Shown here: positions 50,334 through 58,819 of the stretch, piece by piece
Layout: every line of letters starts with the position of its first letter
Position numbering within the stretch: position 1 is the stretch's first letter
Origin: CAZTHM01 sp041946825
Lineage (GTDB): Bacteria; Acidobacteriota; Terriglobia; UBA7540
Direction: 5' to 3'
Length of the DNA stretch: 64,000 nt
Assembly: GCA_041946825.1 (NCBI GenBank)
Contig: JBHGBD010000024.1
Coordinates: 1 to 64,000, forward strand
Translations under genes and position numbers: made by a program
The notes under the pieces: generated by a model
What the model was told of the DNA's origin: nothing
Database searches by the model: none
Seen by the model: only the letters and a program-made list of their open reading frames with translations

Positions 50334-50415
50334 TGTCATTCTGAGCCCGCCGCGGCGGGCGAAGAATCAAGGCATTTGGAAATGAAAAAGATCCTTCGCT
50401 CCGCTCAGGATGACA
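50334..50415. repeat. MITE/REP-like element copy 2
   Basis: 82 bases with the same termini as copy 1, TGTCATTCTGAG and CTCAGGATGACA, and the same internal words GAAGAATC and GATCCTTCGCTCCG. The palindrome CCCGCCGCGGCGGG (50346-50359) sits between the left terminus and GAAGAATC, where copy 1 carries a different dyad. Confidence 0.75.
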
Positions 50416-50463
50416 GGGGTAGGGCTCAGGATGACAGGAAATGGCTCAGGATGACTGGAATGG
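50403..50463. repeat. Tandem GCTCAGGATGAC repeat
   Basis: Three tandem ~20-bp units starting GCTCAGGATGAC at 50403, 50424 and 50444, growing out of the right end of MITE copy 2. Looks like tandem amplification of the element terminus. Confidence 0.75.
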
Positions 50464-50569
50464 GTCCAGCATGAGGTCTGAAGCAACCCCGATTTCATCA
50501 GGGCAAGTTCGGGGTGAATGCTTCCCCTGCGGACTGCGTCCTGCCCTCAGCAGACTGCCTACTGCTTTC

Positions 50570-50782
50570 TCAGACTGACTCAAAGCACATGCGGCTGGAG
50601 CCGCACTCCTCGTCGTTGACGATTTTGCCGTCCGGGCCGAGGATGGTTTGAGTATGGACGCACCAGAAATGGCCGCTGCGCCCGCCGGGGACGCTCGGGT
50701 CCGGCTCGACGTGGATGTACATTTCTTTCGAGCGCAGGAAGCGGCAGAGGTTCTGCACAGGGAGATTGGTGGGTTCAGCCAT
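50570..50782 (-). CDS. Small hypothetical protein
   Basis: 70 residues: NLCRFLRSKEMYIHVEPDPS, SGHFWCVHTQTILGPDGKIV, CGSSRMCFES. Four Cys and several aromatic residues, no signal peptide. Ends a run with the Mo-hydroxylase genes (2 bases after the FAD-subunit stop on the same strand), so probably co-transcribed. It resembles small uncharacterised Acidobacteriota proteins with a conserved WC-HTQT-LGPD core; unknown role, possibly an accessory or metal-binding partner. Confidence 0.65.
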   Translation of the reverse strand: MAEPTNLPVQNLCRFLRSKEMYIHVEPDPSVPGGRSGHFWCVHTQTILGPDGKIVNDEECGSSRMCFESV

Positions 50783-50784
50783 GG

Positions 50785-51768
50785 CTAAGCACCTCCTGCG
50801 GCGGCGAGGATAGCGCGCTTGACGGCCACCCGCGCCAGTTGGACTTTGTAAGCGTTCTTGGAGAGCGGCGACGCCTTGGCGACGGCGGCTTTGCCCGCCG
50901 CGTCGGCCGTGGACTCATCCACGGACTTGCCGCTGAGCGCCGCTTCCGCCTCGGCCGACGGCCAAGGCACCGGCGCCACGTGGCCAAGCACGACGCGCGC
51001 CGACTTCACCGACTTGCCGCTCAAATCTAACACGACTGCGGATGCGGCGAACGGCCAGTCGAGCGCTTCCTTGTGCCGAACTTCGTAAACCGCCATCTTC
51101 GCTCCGCCGGCGGGCGGGACGATGATATCGGTAAGGATTTCGTTCGGCTTCAGGTCGTACTCTCGCTGGTCGTTGCTGCTCGGGGTGACGAAGAACTTGT
51201 CGAGCGCAACTTCGCGCGAGCCGCCGGGTCCGAGCAAGCGGACCTTCGCGCCCAGAGCAATCAGGATGGGCGCGAAGCTGGAAGGATTGACGAAGTAAGC
51301 GGGGCCGGAATTCCCCAGGATGGCGTGATACTGATTCTCGCCCTCGGGGACGAGCGACTTGCCATTATCCTGAGCGAGCAGTCCATAACGCGCGCGGAAA
51401 TACCAGCAGCGCGGCCGCTGCAGGAGGTCGCCGCCCACCGTGCCGACGCTCTGGAGTTGCTGGCTGCGCACGCCTTCCGCGGCCTGGATCAGCGCGGGGT
51501 ATTGGCGTTTCACCTCAGCATGGTCGAGCAGCTCGCCCAACGTGGCCATCGAGCCGATCCTCAGGCCGGTAGCGGGCTTGTACTCGATGCCTTTCAGTTC
51601 CTTCACACCCTGCAGGCTGACCAGGCGCTTGGGGCTGGTCACGTAATCCTTCATCAGGCTGAGCAGGTCGGTGCCGCCGGCCAGGACTTCCGTCTCGCCC
51701 CATTTCGCGCCGAGCAGCTTGACCGCCCCTTCCTTGGTAGTCGGGCTTGCGTATTCGAAGGCTTCCAT
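50785..51768 (-). CDS. Mo-hydroxylase FAD-binding (medium) subunit, CoxM/XdhB-like
   Basis: 327 residues; ATG at 51768 overlaps the large-subunit stop. PCMH-type FAD domain: MEAFEYASPTTKEGAVKLLG, the pyrophosphate loop VLAGGTDLLSLMKDYV, SMATLGELLDHAEVK and TVGGDLLQRPRCWYFR (family: T-GG-L-...CR-YR). C-terminal CO_deh_flav domain with LKPNEILTDIIVPP and SAVVLDLSGKSVKSARVVLG. The cysteine-bearing RPRCWYFR stretch is typical of the group whose FAD subunit carries an extra Cys motif. Passes electrons from the 2Fe-2S subunit to an acceptor. Confidence 0.9.
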   Translation of the reverse strand: MEAFEYASPTTKEGAVKLLGAKWGETEVLAGGTDLLSLMKDYVTSPKRLVSLQGVKELKGIEYKPATGLRIGSMATLGELLDHAEVKRQYPALIQAAEGVRSQQLQSVGTVGGDLLQRPRCWYFRARYGLLAQDNGKSLVPEGENQYHAILGNSGPAYFVNPSSFAPILIALGAKVRLLGPGGSREVALDKFFVTPSSNDQREYDLKPNEILTDIIVPPAGGAKMAVYEVRHKEALDWPFAASAVVLDLSGKSVKSARVVLGHVAPVPWPSAEAEAALSGKSVDESTADAAGKAAVAKASPLSKNAYKVQLARVAVKRAILAAAGGA

Positions 51769-53906
51769 CAGGCCATCCCTCCTTTCGCCAGTGCCGCCAG
51801 GACTTTGTCGGGAGTAATCGGAATAGTGGGCACCCGCACGCCGATGGCGTTGGCCACGGCGTTTGAGATCGCCGCACCGGGCGAGATAACGGGCGGCTCG
51901 CCCAGGCCGATCACTCCGCGCTCGTCGTAGCCGGGGCCGGTCATCATGTGGACCACCAGCTCGCCGATGTCGCCGATGCCCGCCAGCTTGTAGAACTCCA
52001 TGTTGGGGTTCACCATGCGGCCGGTCTGCGCGTCCATGATCTTTTCTTCGAAGAGCGAATAGGTGATGCCCATGATCATGGCGCCGTAGCACTGGCTTTC
52101 CGCGGTCTTCAGATCGAGAATCAGGCCGCAATCCTGCGCGGCCACAAGTTTGTTCATTTTGACGATTCCGGTTTCCGTGTCCACGGAAACGTCGGCAATC
52201 TGCACTCCGCCCACGCCGCTCGAACCGAGCGAGCAGGGGCCGGGATTCTTCCCGGTTACCTGGATCGACTTGACGCCCAGCTTCGCGCAGGCTTGCTTCC
52301 AGGCGAGGCTCTTCGAGGAATCGCCCTTGGCCTGGATTTTTCCGTCCACGGCGACCAGTTGATCGGCCGGGACACCGAGGCCGGGGGCCACGGCGGCGAA
52401 GAGTTGTTCGAGAGCATCGATCGTCCCGCGTCGCGTTGAGGCGCTGACGCCGCCCACCGTCGTGCTGCCGCCGGAAGCGCCGGAGGCGGGGAATTTGCTG
52501 TCGCCGATTTTCACCGTAATGTCTTCGATCTTCAGGCCGAACGTCTCCGCCGCCGTCAGCGCGATGATCGTGCGCGTTCCGGTGCCAAGGTCCTGGCTGC
52601 CCAGCGCCACTTCAACCGAGCCGTCAGGGTTGATGGTGACATTACAGTTGCTGTTGTGCCCGCGCCCGCCCCAAGTGTGGAGTGAGACGCCCAGGCCGCG
52701 CTTGATGTGGCCCGAGGCCTTGTCGCCGCGCGGATGCCAGAGCTTCTTCCAATCGGCCAGTTCCGACGCCTTGCGCAGCTCCTGCCGGTAAGCCTCCGCG
52801 CGGTCGCCGGTCAGGCCCGCGTTCTTGTAGAAGAATTCGACCGGATCCATCTCGAGCTTATCCGCCAGGTCATCCAGCGCGCACATCGTCAGGAAACACG
52901 CCTGCGGGTGATCGGGCGCGCGCCAAGCCCGGTTTGGCCCAGTATTCGTTGCCACCGAAATGTGGCGCGAGATTTGATTGGGAATTTCGAAGACGTAGGG
53001 AATGGGCGGCTTGCCTTTGCCGCCCGGGCCGCCAGTCGCCCAGGATTCCGATTCCCAGGCGGTGATGGTCCCGTCTTTCTTCGCGGCGACCTTGATCTTG
53101 GCGTAGTGTGACGGCCGCGCGCCGGCCATCATCAATTCCAAATCGCGCTCGACCATCAGCTTGATGGGTTTGCCCACCGTCTTCGAGAATTTGGCGCTTT
53201 CCGTGCCCCAGCGGTCGGGGCCGAACTTGCTCCCGAATCCGCCGCCCATGTAAGGAGTGAGAATCTGAACGTTGGTGGCGGGAACTCCGACGGCTTCGCC
53301 ATATCCGCCCGGCAATCCCGAGACGTTTTGCGTGGACGCCCAGACCGTCAGGTTCTGAGCGTCGGGCCACTCCACCACCTGTCCGTGGGCTTCCATGCAG
53401 CAGTGGGTGATGACCGGCACGCCGTAGAAACCTTCGGAAACCACCGAGTCCGACGCGGCGAACGCCGCCGCGGCGTCACCGCTCTTTTGCTCGGCAGCGG
53501 GCTTGCCGTGGTCGCCGACCTTGCTCAAATCCTGCTCGTGCACGAGGTGAGGAAGGACTTCGTATTCGATCTTGACTCGCGCCGCGGCGTCTTTGGCGAC
53601 TTCCTCGCTGGGCGCCGCGACGTAAACGATCTCGTCGCCGGCCCAATGGATTTCGCTGCCCACGCCCTGCACGATATGCACCTTGACGCCCGGCAACTTC
53701 TCCGCTTCCGAAGTGTCAATCGCCTTAACCTTGGCGTGCGCGTGGGCCGAACCGACAATCTTGGCGAAGAGCATGCCCGGGCGGTTGATGTCGTAACTGT
53801 ATTTTGCCTGGCCGCTGGACTTCGCCGGGCCGTCGATGCGGTTGAAGCGCTTGCCAATCAGTTTGCGCTGGCCGGCTTCCGGCCAATCGTATTTGCAACT
53901 AGGCAT
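51768..53906 (-). CDS. Xanthine-dehydrogenase-family molybdopterin-binding (large) subunit
   Basis: 712 residues. N-terminal a/b hammerhead domain (GKRFNRIDGPAKSSGQAKYS, KVHIVQGVGSEIHWAGDE). MoCo domain: CCMEAHGQVVEW, YMGGGFGSKFG, TGPNRAWRAPDHPQACFLTM, SQDLGTGTRTII, GASGGSTTVGGV, and GVIGLGEPPVISPGAAISNA with the catalytic Glu. No export signal of its own. Oxidises an aldehyde or N-heterocycle with water as oxygen donor; substrate not readable. It may be exported in complex with the Tat-bearing small subunit. Eight bases overlap with the small-subunit gene. Confidence 0.93.
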   Translation of the reverse strand: MPSCKYDWPEAGQRKLIGKRFNRIDGPAKSSGQAKYSYDINRPGMLFAKIVGSAHAHAKVKAIDTSEAEKLPGVKVHIVQGVGSEIHWAGDEIVYVAAPSEEVAKDAAARVKIEYEVLPHLVHEQDLSKVGDHGKPAAEQKSGDAAAAFAASDSVVSEGFYGVPVITHCCMEAHGQVVEWPDAQNLTVWASTQNVSGLPGGYGEAVGVPATNVQILTPYMGGGFGSKFGPDRWGTESAKFSKTVGKPIKLMVERDLELMMAGARPSHYAKIKVAAKKDGTITAWESESWATGGPGGKGKPPIPYVFEIPNQISRHISVATNTGPNRAWRAPDHPQACFLTMCALDDLADKLEMDPVEFFYKNAGLTGDRAEAYRQELRKASELADWKKLWHPRGDKASGHIKRGLGVSLHTWGGRGHNSNCNVTINPDGSVEVALGSQDLGTGTRTIIALTAAETFGLKIEDITVKIGDSKFPASGASGGSTTVGGVSASTRRGTIDALEQLFAAVAPGLGVPADQLVAVDGKIQAKGDSSKSLAWKQACAKLGVKSIQVTGKNPGPCSLGSSGVGGVQIADVSVDTETGIVKMNKLVAAQDCGLILDLKTAESQCYGAMIMGITYSLFEEKIMDAQTGRMVNPNMEFYKLAGIGDIGELVVHMMTGPGYDERGVIGLGEPPVISPGAAISNAVANAIGVRVPTIPITPDKVLAALAKGGMA

Positions 53907-54549
53907 GAGCTTTCCCTCCCTTCATGGCCTTGGCCGCGTCGAGGACGGCGTGGCGGATTCCCGCGTAGGTGCCGCAGCGGCAGAGATTGCCGCCCAGCCC
54001 TTTTTCGATGTCCGCCTCCGTGGGGTTCGGATGATGGTCGAGAAACGCTTTGACCGCCATGACGAATCCGGGCGTGCAGAAGCCGCACTGTTGGGCGTCG
54101 TGCTCGACGAAGGCGGCGGAAACCGGATGCAGCTTGCCGCCCGCCGAAAGGCTCTCGATGGTTTGAATGTCCTTGCCCTGCGCCTCGATGGCCAGAACGC
54201 CGCAGGCATAAACGGGCTTGCCGTCCACAATGACCGTGCAGGCGCCGCAAGCGGCCCGGTCGCAGACTTTCTTGGCGCCGGTAATGTCGAGATGATTGCG
54301 CAGCGCGTCGAGCAGCGTGACGCGCGGCTCGAGGCTGAGCTTCTTCGGCTTGCCGTTGATCCGTAATGTGACCGGCACGGCTCCCGGGCCCAGAACCGGC
54401 GTCTCGGGCGGCGGCGATGCCGCGGTCGCGACGCCATCGCCGACTAATAAGCCTCCGGAGACGGTGACTCCGGCTCCCTTCAAAAAGTCGCGCCGCGACA
54501 AAGCCTCGTTGATGACGGGCTTCCGCGGCTTCTCCTTTTTCCGGCTCAT
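53899..54549 (-). CDS. Mo-hydroxylase 2Fe-2S (small) subunit with Tat signal
   Basis: 216 residues. Tat signal SRRDFLKGAGVTVSGGLLVG (residues ~18-40). N-terminal plant-type ferredoxin domain with CDRAACGACTVIVDG (C-x4-C-x2-C...) and a fourth Cys in VYACGVLA; C-terminal helical 2Fe-2S domain with CGFCTPG and NLCRCGTY. Longer than CoxS (~160) because of the signal. The only export signal in the complex is here, so the other subunits probably hitchhike to the periplasm. First gene of the S-L-M operon. Confidence 0.94.
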   Translation of the reverse strand: MSRKKEKPRKPVINEALSRRDFLKGAGVTVSGGLLVGDGVATAASPPPETPVLGPGAVPVTLRINGKPKKLSLEPRVTLLDALRNHLDITGAKKVCDRAACGACTVIVDGKPVYACGVLAIEAQGKDIQTIESLSAGGKLHPVSAAFVEHDAQQCGFCTPGFVMAVKAFLDHHPNPTEADIEKGLGGNLCRCGTYAGIRHAVLDAAKAMKGGKAHA

Positions 54550-54742
54550 GATTCGCTCCTTAGTTTTGTCGTCTTCCGAGCGGCTGACGAAAGGGCTCGC
54601 TGTCCTGCGAGTGCTTCAGCCCTCAGTTCCAGATCCCCGAATGCCTTGGACTTCCGAAGGGCGCATTATAACACTCCCCTGCCTATGTAAAAGTACGATT
54701 TTGTTATTCATCGCAAGGTGAGGACCAGCCTGCCGGGCTGGG

Positions 54743-55318
54743 TTAACTGGTCTTCCCGCCCATGATTCCGGGGAAACAGGTATCCAACCAGAGCTCAAGT
54801 GTCGCGTCGTGCCAGGCGGCTCTGGCGAGATAGGGTCGGAGTTCCTTCTGATAGCGGCGACGTAGAATGTGAGGTCTGAGCGAAGCCTGCTTCGCCAGAA
54901 ATTCCACGTCTTCACGATCCTTTGGGCTGTTCCGCTCCAGCTTCGAGAGCATGAGGTCATAGGGATCAGGGACGAAGAGACGGAGGTGGCGGAATCTTCC
55001 GGGAAGGAGCTCGAACAGCCGCTTTTCGTAATTCTCGGGAAGTGAGGCGACACCGACGTACTGAAGGTTCACATGATGCTTTCGGGCGAGCGGCGACCCA
55101 CGGCCCGCCAGCGCTTCCAGGCGGGGCAGTTCGCTCATCGGGAATACGGCAACGACATCGACGTCGGCGGTGGGGCGGGCAAGTCCGTAGCGCACCGCCA
55201 GGACGAATCCGCCAAGACAGTGCAGCCTCACGGGCGCGGGGAGGAGCGTATCAAAATCTCGGAAGAATCGCGCCCAGGGCGGGGGGAGGTTGAGAATATG
55301 AAAACGCTCAGTCGGCAT
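54743..55318 (-). CDS. Nucleotidyltransferase-fold protein (DUF6036/AbiEii-like)
   Basis: 191 residues from the ATG at 55318, overlapping the upstream HTH gene by 11 bases. The N-terminus has the nucleotidyltransferase-beta pattern CLGGFVLAVRYGLARPTADV followed by DVV, i.e. GG-x9-R-x-T-x-D-x-D with both metal-binding Asp. Then YEKRLFELLPGRFRHLRLFV, DPYDLMLSKLERNSPKDRED (the conserved D-x-x-x-K-L-R...R..D of AbiEii-type enzymes) and helices to the end. AbiEii-like toxins transfer nucleotides to tRNA or other targets. Paired with a DNA-binding protein as in type IV toxin-antitoxin modules. Confidence 0.7.
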   Translation of the reverse strand: MPTERFHILNLPPPWARFFRDFDTLLPAPVRLHCLGGFVLAVRYGLARPTADVDVVAVFPMSELPRLEALAGRGSPLARKHHVNLQYVGVASLPENYEKRLFELLPGRFRHLRLFVPDPYDLMLSKLERNSPKDREDVEFLAKQASLRPHILRRRYQKELRPYLARAAWHDATLELWLDTCFPGIMGGKTS

Positions 55319-56012
55319 AAGGGAGATGCTCCACTCGCAAGTCGGTGAGAAGGTTCCACCGTCGCGCGGTCGCCGGGCGATGCCGCCTGAGCCATTGGCG
55401 CTCACGGGCCGTGAGTGATCGCTTTCCTAGCACATCTTCGCGAGCCAGCCGGCTGTGCAGTAACACCGCCTCAAGTTCAGCGAGAGCGCGAAGGCGGGAG
55501 TTATTTGGCGGATGGGTTCTTTCTGACACCCGGCGCGCGAGACTTCCAACGAAGCCCAAGCGGTTTTGAAGATCACAGAGCTTGGCGTTCTGCACCAGCC
55601 AATGCCGGTCCATGTCCCAGTGCTTGACCAGCAGCCATGGAAGAGCTTCCAGCACTCGCGCCTCCAACTCATCCTGGCGGAGAGCCGCAAGCAGGACCTC
55701 GGCGGGATTCCTGACGGGGCGCTTGTGGGAAAGGTAAGCGAAGCCCGGGTAGCCCAGCGCCGCCAGTTCCTCGGCCAAGGGCCTGGCCGCCTCGGTCACC
55801 TGCGCCGTTGGGTGTCCGTCGGGGAGGGGGACAAACGTCGGGGGAAGTGAAAACACGACGCGCAAGCGTCGAGCCAGGCGAGGGGTAAGTCTTCTTTTGC
55901 CGCTTTCCAGCATGGAGAAATAAGACTGCGACAGACCCAGCCGGGCGGCGGCTTGCTTTTGGCTCCACCCTCGGGCCCGCCGAACCAGCCTCAGTTGCAT
56001 TGTCCTTTCCAT
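55308..56012 (-). CDS. XRE-type HTH protein partnered with nucleotidyltransferase
   Basis: 234 residues (an ATG four codons in, behind AAAGGA, is equally possible). N-terminal Cro/C1-type HTH, residues ~5-60: LVRRARGWSQKQAAARLGLS, QSYFSMLESGKRRLTPRLAR. The ~170-residue C-terminal helical domain (LAEELAALGYPGFAYLSHKR, PAEVLLAALRQDELEARVLE, LLVKHWDMDRHWLVQNAKLC) is not one I recognise. Immediately upstream of its ATG lies an inverted repeat, consistent with autoregulation. Likely antitoxin/regulator of the next gene; could instead be an unrelated regulator. Confidence 0.7.
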   Translation of the reverse strand: MERTMQLRLVRRARGWSQKQAAARLGLSQSYFSMLESGKRRLTPRLARRLRVVFSLPPTFVPLPDGHPTAQVTEAARPLAEELAALGYPGFAYLSHKRPVRNPAEVLLAALRQDELEARVLEALPWLLVKHWDMDRHWLVQNAKLCDLQNRLGFVGSLARRVSERTHPPNNSRLRALAELEAVLLHSRLAREDVLGKRSLTARERQWLRRHRPATARRWNLLTDLRVEHLPYAD

Positions 56013-56022
56013 GTGAGCACTA

Positions 56023-56041
56023 TATCACAATATCTGTAATA
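56023..56041 (-). promoter_or_regulatory. Inverted repeat, candidate HTH operator
   Basis: TATCACA (56023-56029) and TGTAATA (56035-56041) form a 7-bp inverted repeat with one mismatch, spaced 5 bases, in an AT-rich island 11 bases upstream of the HTH gene. Suggests autoregulation of the two-gene module. Confidence 0.5.
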
Positions 56042-56188
56042 TTTCCCTGGCGTAAAAGTTGGGCTTTCGAGGCCTCTTCGCGCCCTAACCCACCGCGCTC
56101 CCTCCGATGAAAACCGTTGAATCATTCCCGCCGCTGTCGCATGATGGCCGGTCGCGGGAATGTGAAGTCACCGCCGTAGAATCACAGA

Positions 56189-57109
56189 ATGGCCTCGTGG
56201 ACTGAAAACCTGGTTCAAGCGCGGGCGCGGCTCGGGAAGGGGTCGCGCTTCCTGCTGCCCAGCCTGCAGTATCTCTTCAGCACGGAAGTCCACGCCTACG
56301 CGTTTTCGATTGCCGCCAACGCCTATCTCTCCTTCTTCCCGTTTTGCCTGATGCTGCTGACGGTCTGCCGGCGCTGGCTGCACTGGGAGGGCGCCTACAA
56401 GATCATCCTCGAACTGCTGCGCGTCCGCCTGCCCGCGGGGACCGAATCCGTCATACGCAACCTCGACGTGCTTGTTCAGGCCAGGCCACGTTTACAGGTC
56501 ATGTCACTCCTGATGCTTTTCTTTACGACGGCGGGAGTTTTCCTGCCCCTGGAAGTGGCGCTGAATAAGGTCTGGAAGATCGAGCGCAACCGCAGCTTCC
56601 TGCGCAACCAGGCGGTTTCGTTCGCGCTGGCGGTGATGACCGGGATCCTCGCGCTCTTCTGGGTGCTGCTCGCGACCACCGCGCAGTGGTTCCTTACGTT
56701 TCTCCTCAACTGGATGCCCGCGCCGGGAGTCCTTCGCGGAGCTTCGCGCGGATTACTGGAAGTGGTTTCCATCCCCTTCGCGATTTCGATTTTCTATGCG
56801 ATTTATTCGTTCCTTCCCAATGCCAAGCTGCCCACGCGCCGCGTGCTGCCGGCGGCGGCGCTGACCGGCGTGTTGACGATCGGGGCAAGTTTCATCTACG
56901 TTCTGACGCTGCCGCTGTTCCGCTTCCGCGAAGTGTACGGGCCGTTCGCCTTGTCCGTGACACTGCTCTTCTGGGCGTATGTGGGCGCGCTGATTCTGCT
57001 GTTCGGCGCGCACCTTTCGGTCCAGAGTTTCTGGGACGAGCTATTCACCCGCGACCTCACGTTGAAGAGACTTCCCAGTTCCGTCGACTCCGGAGGGCAG
57101 GAGCGCTAG
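56189..57109 (+). CDS. YihY/BrkB-family inner-membrane protein
   Basis: 306 residues with six hydrophobic segments: AYAFSIAANAYLSFFPFCLM, VMSLLMLFFTTAGVFLPLEV, AVSFALAVMTGILALFWVLL, GLLEVVSIPFAISIFYAIYS, RVLPAAALTGVLTIGASFIY, GPFALSVTLLFWAYVGALIL. ALNKVWKIERNRSFLRN and the closing GAHLSVQS (family: GAE-...) are typical of the BrkB/YihY family (formerly misnamed RNase BN). Biochemical function unknown. The next gene starts at the base after its stop. Confidence 0.85.
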   Translation: MASWTENLVQARARLGKGSRFLLPSLQYLFSTEVHAYAFSIAANAYLSFFPFCLMLLTVCRRWLHWEGAYKIILELLRVRLPAGTESVIRNLDVLVQARPRLQVMSLLMLFFTTAGVFLPLEVALNKVWKIERNRSFLRNQAVSFALAVMTGILALFWVLLATTAQWFLTFLLNWMPAPGVLRGASRGLLEVVSIPFAISIFYAIYSFLPNAKLPTRRVLPAAALTGVLTIGASFIYVLTLPLFRFREVYGPFALSVTLLFWAYVGALILLFGAHLSVQSFWDELFTRDLTLKRLPSSVDSGGQER

Positions 57110-58135
57110 ATGGACCCCAAGAACGATCTCCTCGAATTGCCGCGCGCCCTGCGCAACGCCCTTGAAAAGGGCGGGCCAGAATACGACAAGCTGGTGCGCC
57201 AGACGCACTGGGGCGACGGGCCGGTCTACGTGCTCGCGGCAGGCGCTACACGGGCGACGGCCCTGGCAACGGCCTGCGCGTTCGAAACGCTGGTTGGTTT
57301 GCCCGCCATCGTTCGCGCGGCGGCGGATTTCCAGGCCTATTCGCTGTCGGTTCTGCGGCCGCGTTCGCTCCTGCTGGTCATCGAGCCCGCCCCGTCCTTG
57401 CCGGAGATCCTCGATGTGGCGCGCGCCGCCAAGTCACGCGGGGCAAGGATATTGGCGCTGACCGCGCATCCGCAAAGCGAACTGGCGAAGATTGCAGATG
57501 GCGTGTTTCAGGTCTGCACGGCGGAGGCGCCGCCCGGGAGCCTGCGGGCGGAGATTTGCCGGCACGCGATGGGTTGCTACCTGGGACTGGCCGCGGCCCG
57601 CGCCCTCAAGCGCCCGCGTGATTATTTGCGCGAACTCGAAGAGGAATTCGTGAAACTTCCCGATCACGTCGAGTGGGCGTTCACGCAGCTTTCCGACGCC
57701 GTGCGCGCCCTGGCTGCCAGGCTCGAATCGCCGCCGCGGCTTCAGGTAATCGGCGGCGGTTTCTATTTTCCCGCCGCTCTGCATTGGGCGGAAACGCTGG
57801 GGCGGTTGAAAGGAACCGCCGCGCGCGCCTGCGACGGACTGGCAGACACTTTCAGCGGTCCCACGCTTCACGCGCCCGATGAAATCGTAGTTCTGTTATC
57901 AGGTTCCCGATGCCGGGGCGGGAAAACGATGCACGCGCTGGCGGAAAGCGCCAGGCGGGCGGGAAGGGAATTCCTGGCGCTCACCGACAAGAACGACCCC
58001 GAGATCTCGCGCCGCGCATCGCTGGCGATTCTGCTTCCGGTTCTGACGGAAGAAGTGGGCGCGTTGCTCAGCCTGGCGCTGCTCGACTGGATCGCCTGCC
58101 AACGAAGCGTGCCCGCCGCCAAGCCGTGCCCCTGA
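57110..58135 (+). CDS. SIS-domain (sugar isomerase-fold) protein
   Basis: 341 residues with two SIS domains. First: GPVYVLAAGATRATALATAC, SLLLVIEPAPSLPEILDVAR, GARILALTAHPQSELAKIAD. Second: RLQVIGGGFYFPAALHWAET, EIVVLLSGSRCRGGKTMHAL and EFLALTDKNDPEISRRASLA. Arrangement is that of GlmS C-terminal/AgaS/FrlB-type aldose-ketose isomerases or deaminases, but the first loop is GATRA rather than the usual GSS, so activity is uncertain. Cytoplasmic. Starts directly after the BrkB-like gene (TAGATG). Confidence 0.8.
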   Translation: MDPKNDLLELPRALRNALEKGGPEYDKLVRQTHWGDGPVYVLAAGATRATALATACAFETLVGLPAIVRAAADFQAYSLSVLRPRSLLLVIEPAPSLPEILDVARAAKSRGARILALTAHPQSELAKIADGVFQVCTAEAPPGSLRAEICRHAMGCYLGLAAARALKRPRDYLRELEEEFVKLPDHVEWAFTQLSDAVRALAARLESPPRLQVIGGGFYFPAALHWAETLGRLKGTAARACDGLADTFSGPTLHAPDEIVVLLSGSRCRGGKTMHALAESARRAGREFLALTDKNDPEISRRASLAILLPVLTEEVGALLSLALLDWIACQRSVPAAKPCP

Positions 58136-58284
58136 GGTTGCGATACTGTCATTACCTGCGCGTTGGACGTATTCCAATTCTCGAAACGGCGATTCAGGCA
58201 CCTCGCGCCGCCCCGTTTAGGAAAACGCTATTTCTTGCCATCGACACTATTGACGAGACGTGGCATTTGTGATTGAATGCCCCT

Positions 58285-58623
58285 ATGGACATCGGAAAAC
58301 GTTTAAGAGAGTTACGCGAATCCAGAGGTTTGTCTCAGGGGGACATCGAACGCCGGTCGGGCCTCCTGCGGTCTTATATCTCCCGGGTTGAGGGCGGCTA
58401 TACCGCGCCTTCGCTGGCGACTCTGGAGAAATTCGCCAAGGCGCTGGAGGTTGAGCCTTACCAGCTTCTCTACAAAGGTGAAGGACGAGCGGTCGCGCTG
58501 AAAATGCCCGAACACGCGGCGCTTTCCAAACCCGCCAAGAAACTGGTGAAGCTCTTTGACAGCATGTCTAGCTCCAACCGCAAGGCGCTCATGATGCTGG
58601 CGCTGAAGCTTGGCAAAGGCTAG
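58285..58623 (+). CDS. Small XRE-family regulator
   Basis: 112 residues from the ATG at 58285 (a TTG four codons upstream is possible). Cro/C1-type HTH at residues ~3-60: RLRELRESRGLSQGDIERRS, GLLRSYISRVEGGYTAPSLA, KFAKALEVEPYQLLYKGEG. The C-terminal ~50 residues are basic and helical (LSKPAKKLVKLFDSMSSSNR). Domain layout is common in housekeeping Acidobacteriota XRE proteins. No operator recognised upstream. Confidence 0.85.
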   Translation: MDIGKRLRELRESRGLSQGDIERRSGLLRSYISRVEGGYTAPSLATLEKFAKALEVEPYQLLYKGEGRAVALKMPEHAALSKPAKKLVKLFDSMSSSNRKALMMLALKLGKG

Positions 58624-58819
58624 GTTCGCCTAAGTCGATCCTTATCCTGGGCGCTCCGCTGAGAGTTCGCGGCCTGCCGGGGTCCGAGCTTCGATTGGGT
58701 TCGTACCTTCAGCCCGCCATGCCGCCCGGAGGGGCGGCGCTGCGGAAGAGCGTGCTCGATTCGAAGCACGCGCAACGCCGGGCTGTGAGGCGGAAATGCC
58801 GGCAGTCCGGTCGGAGGCT

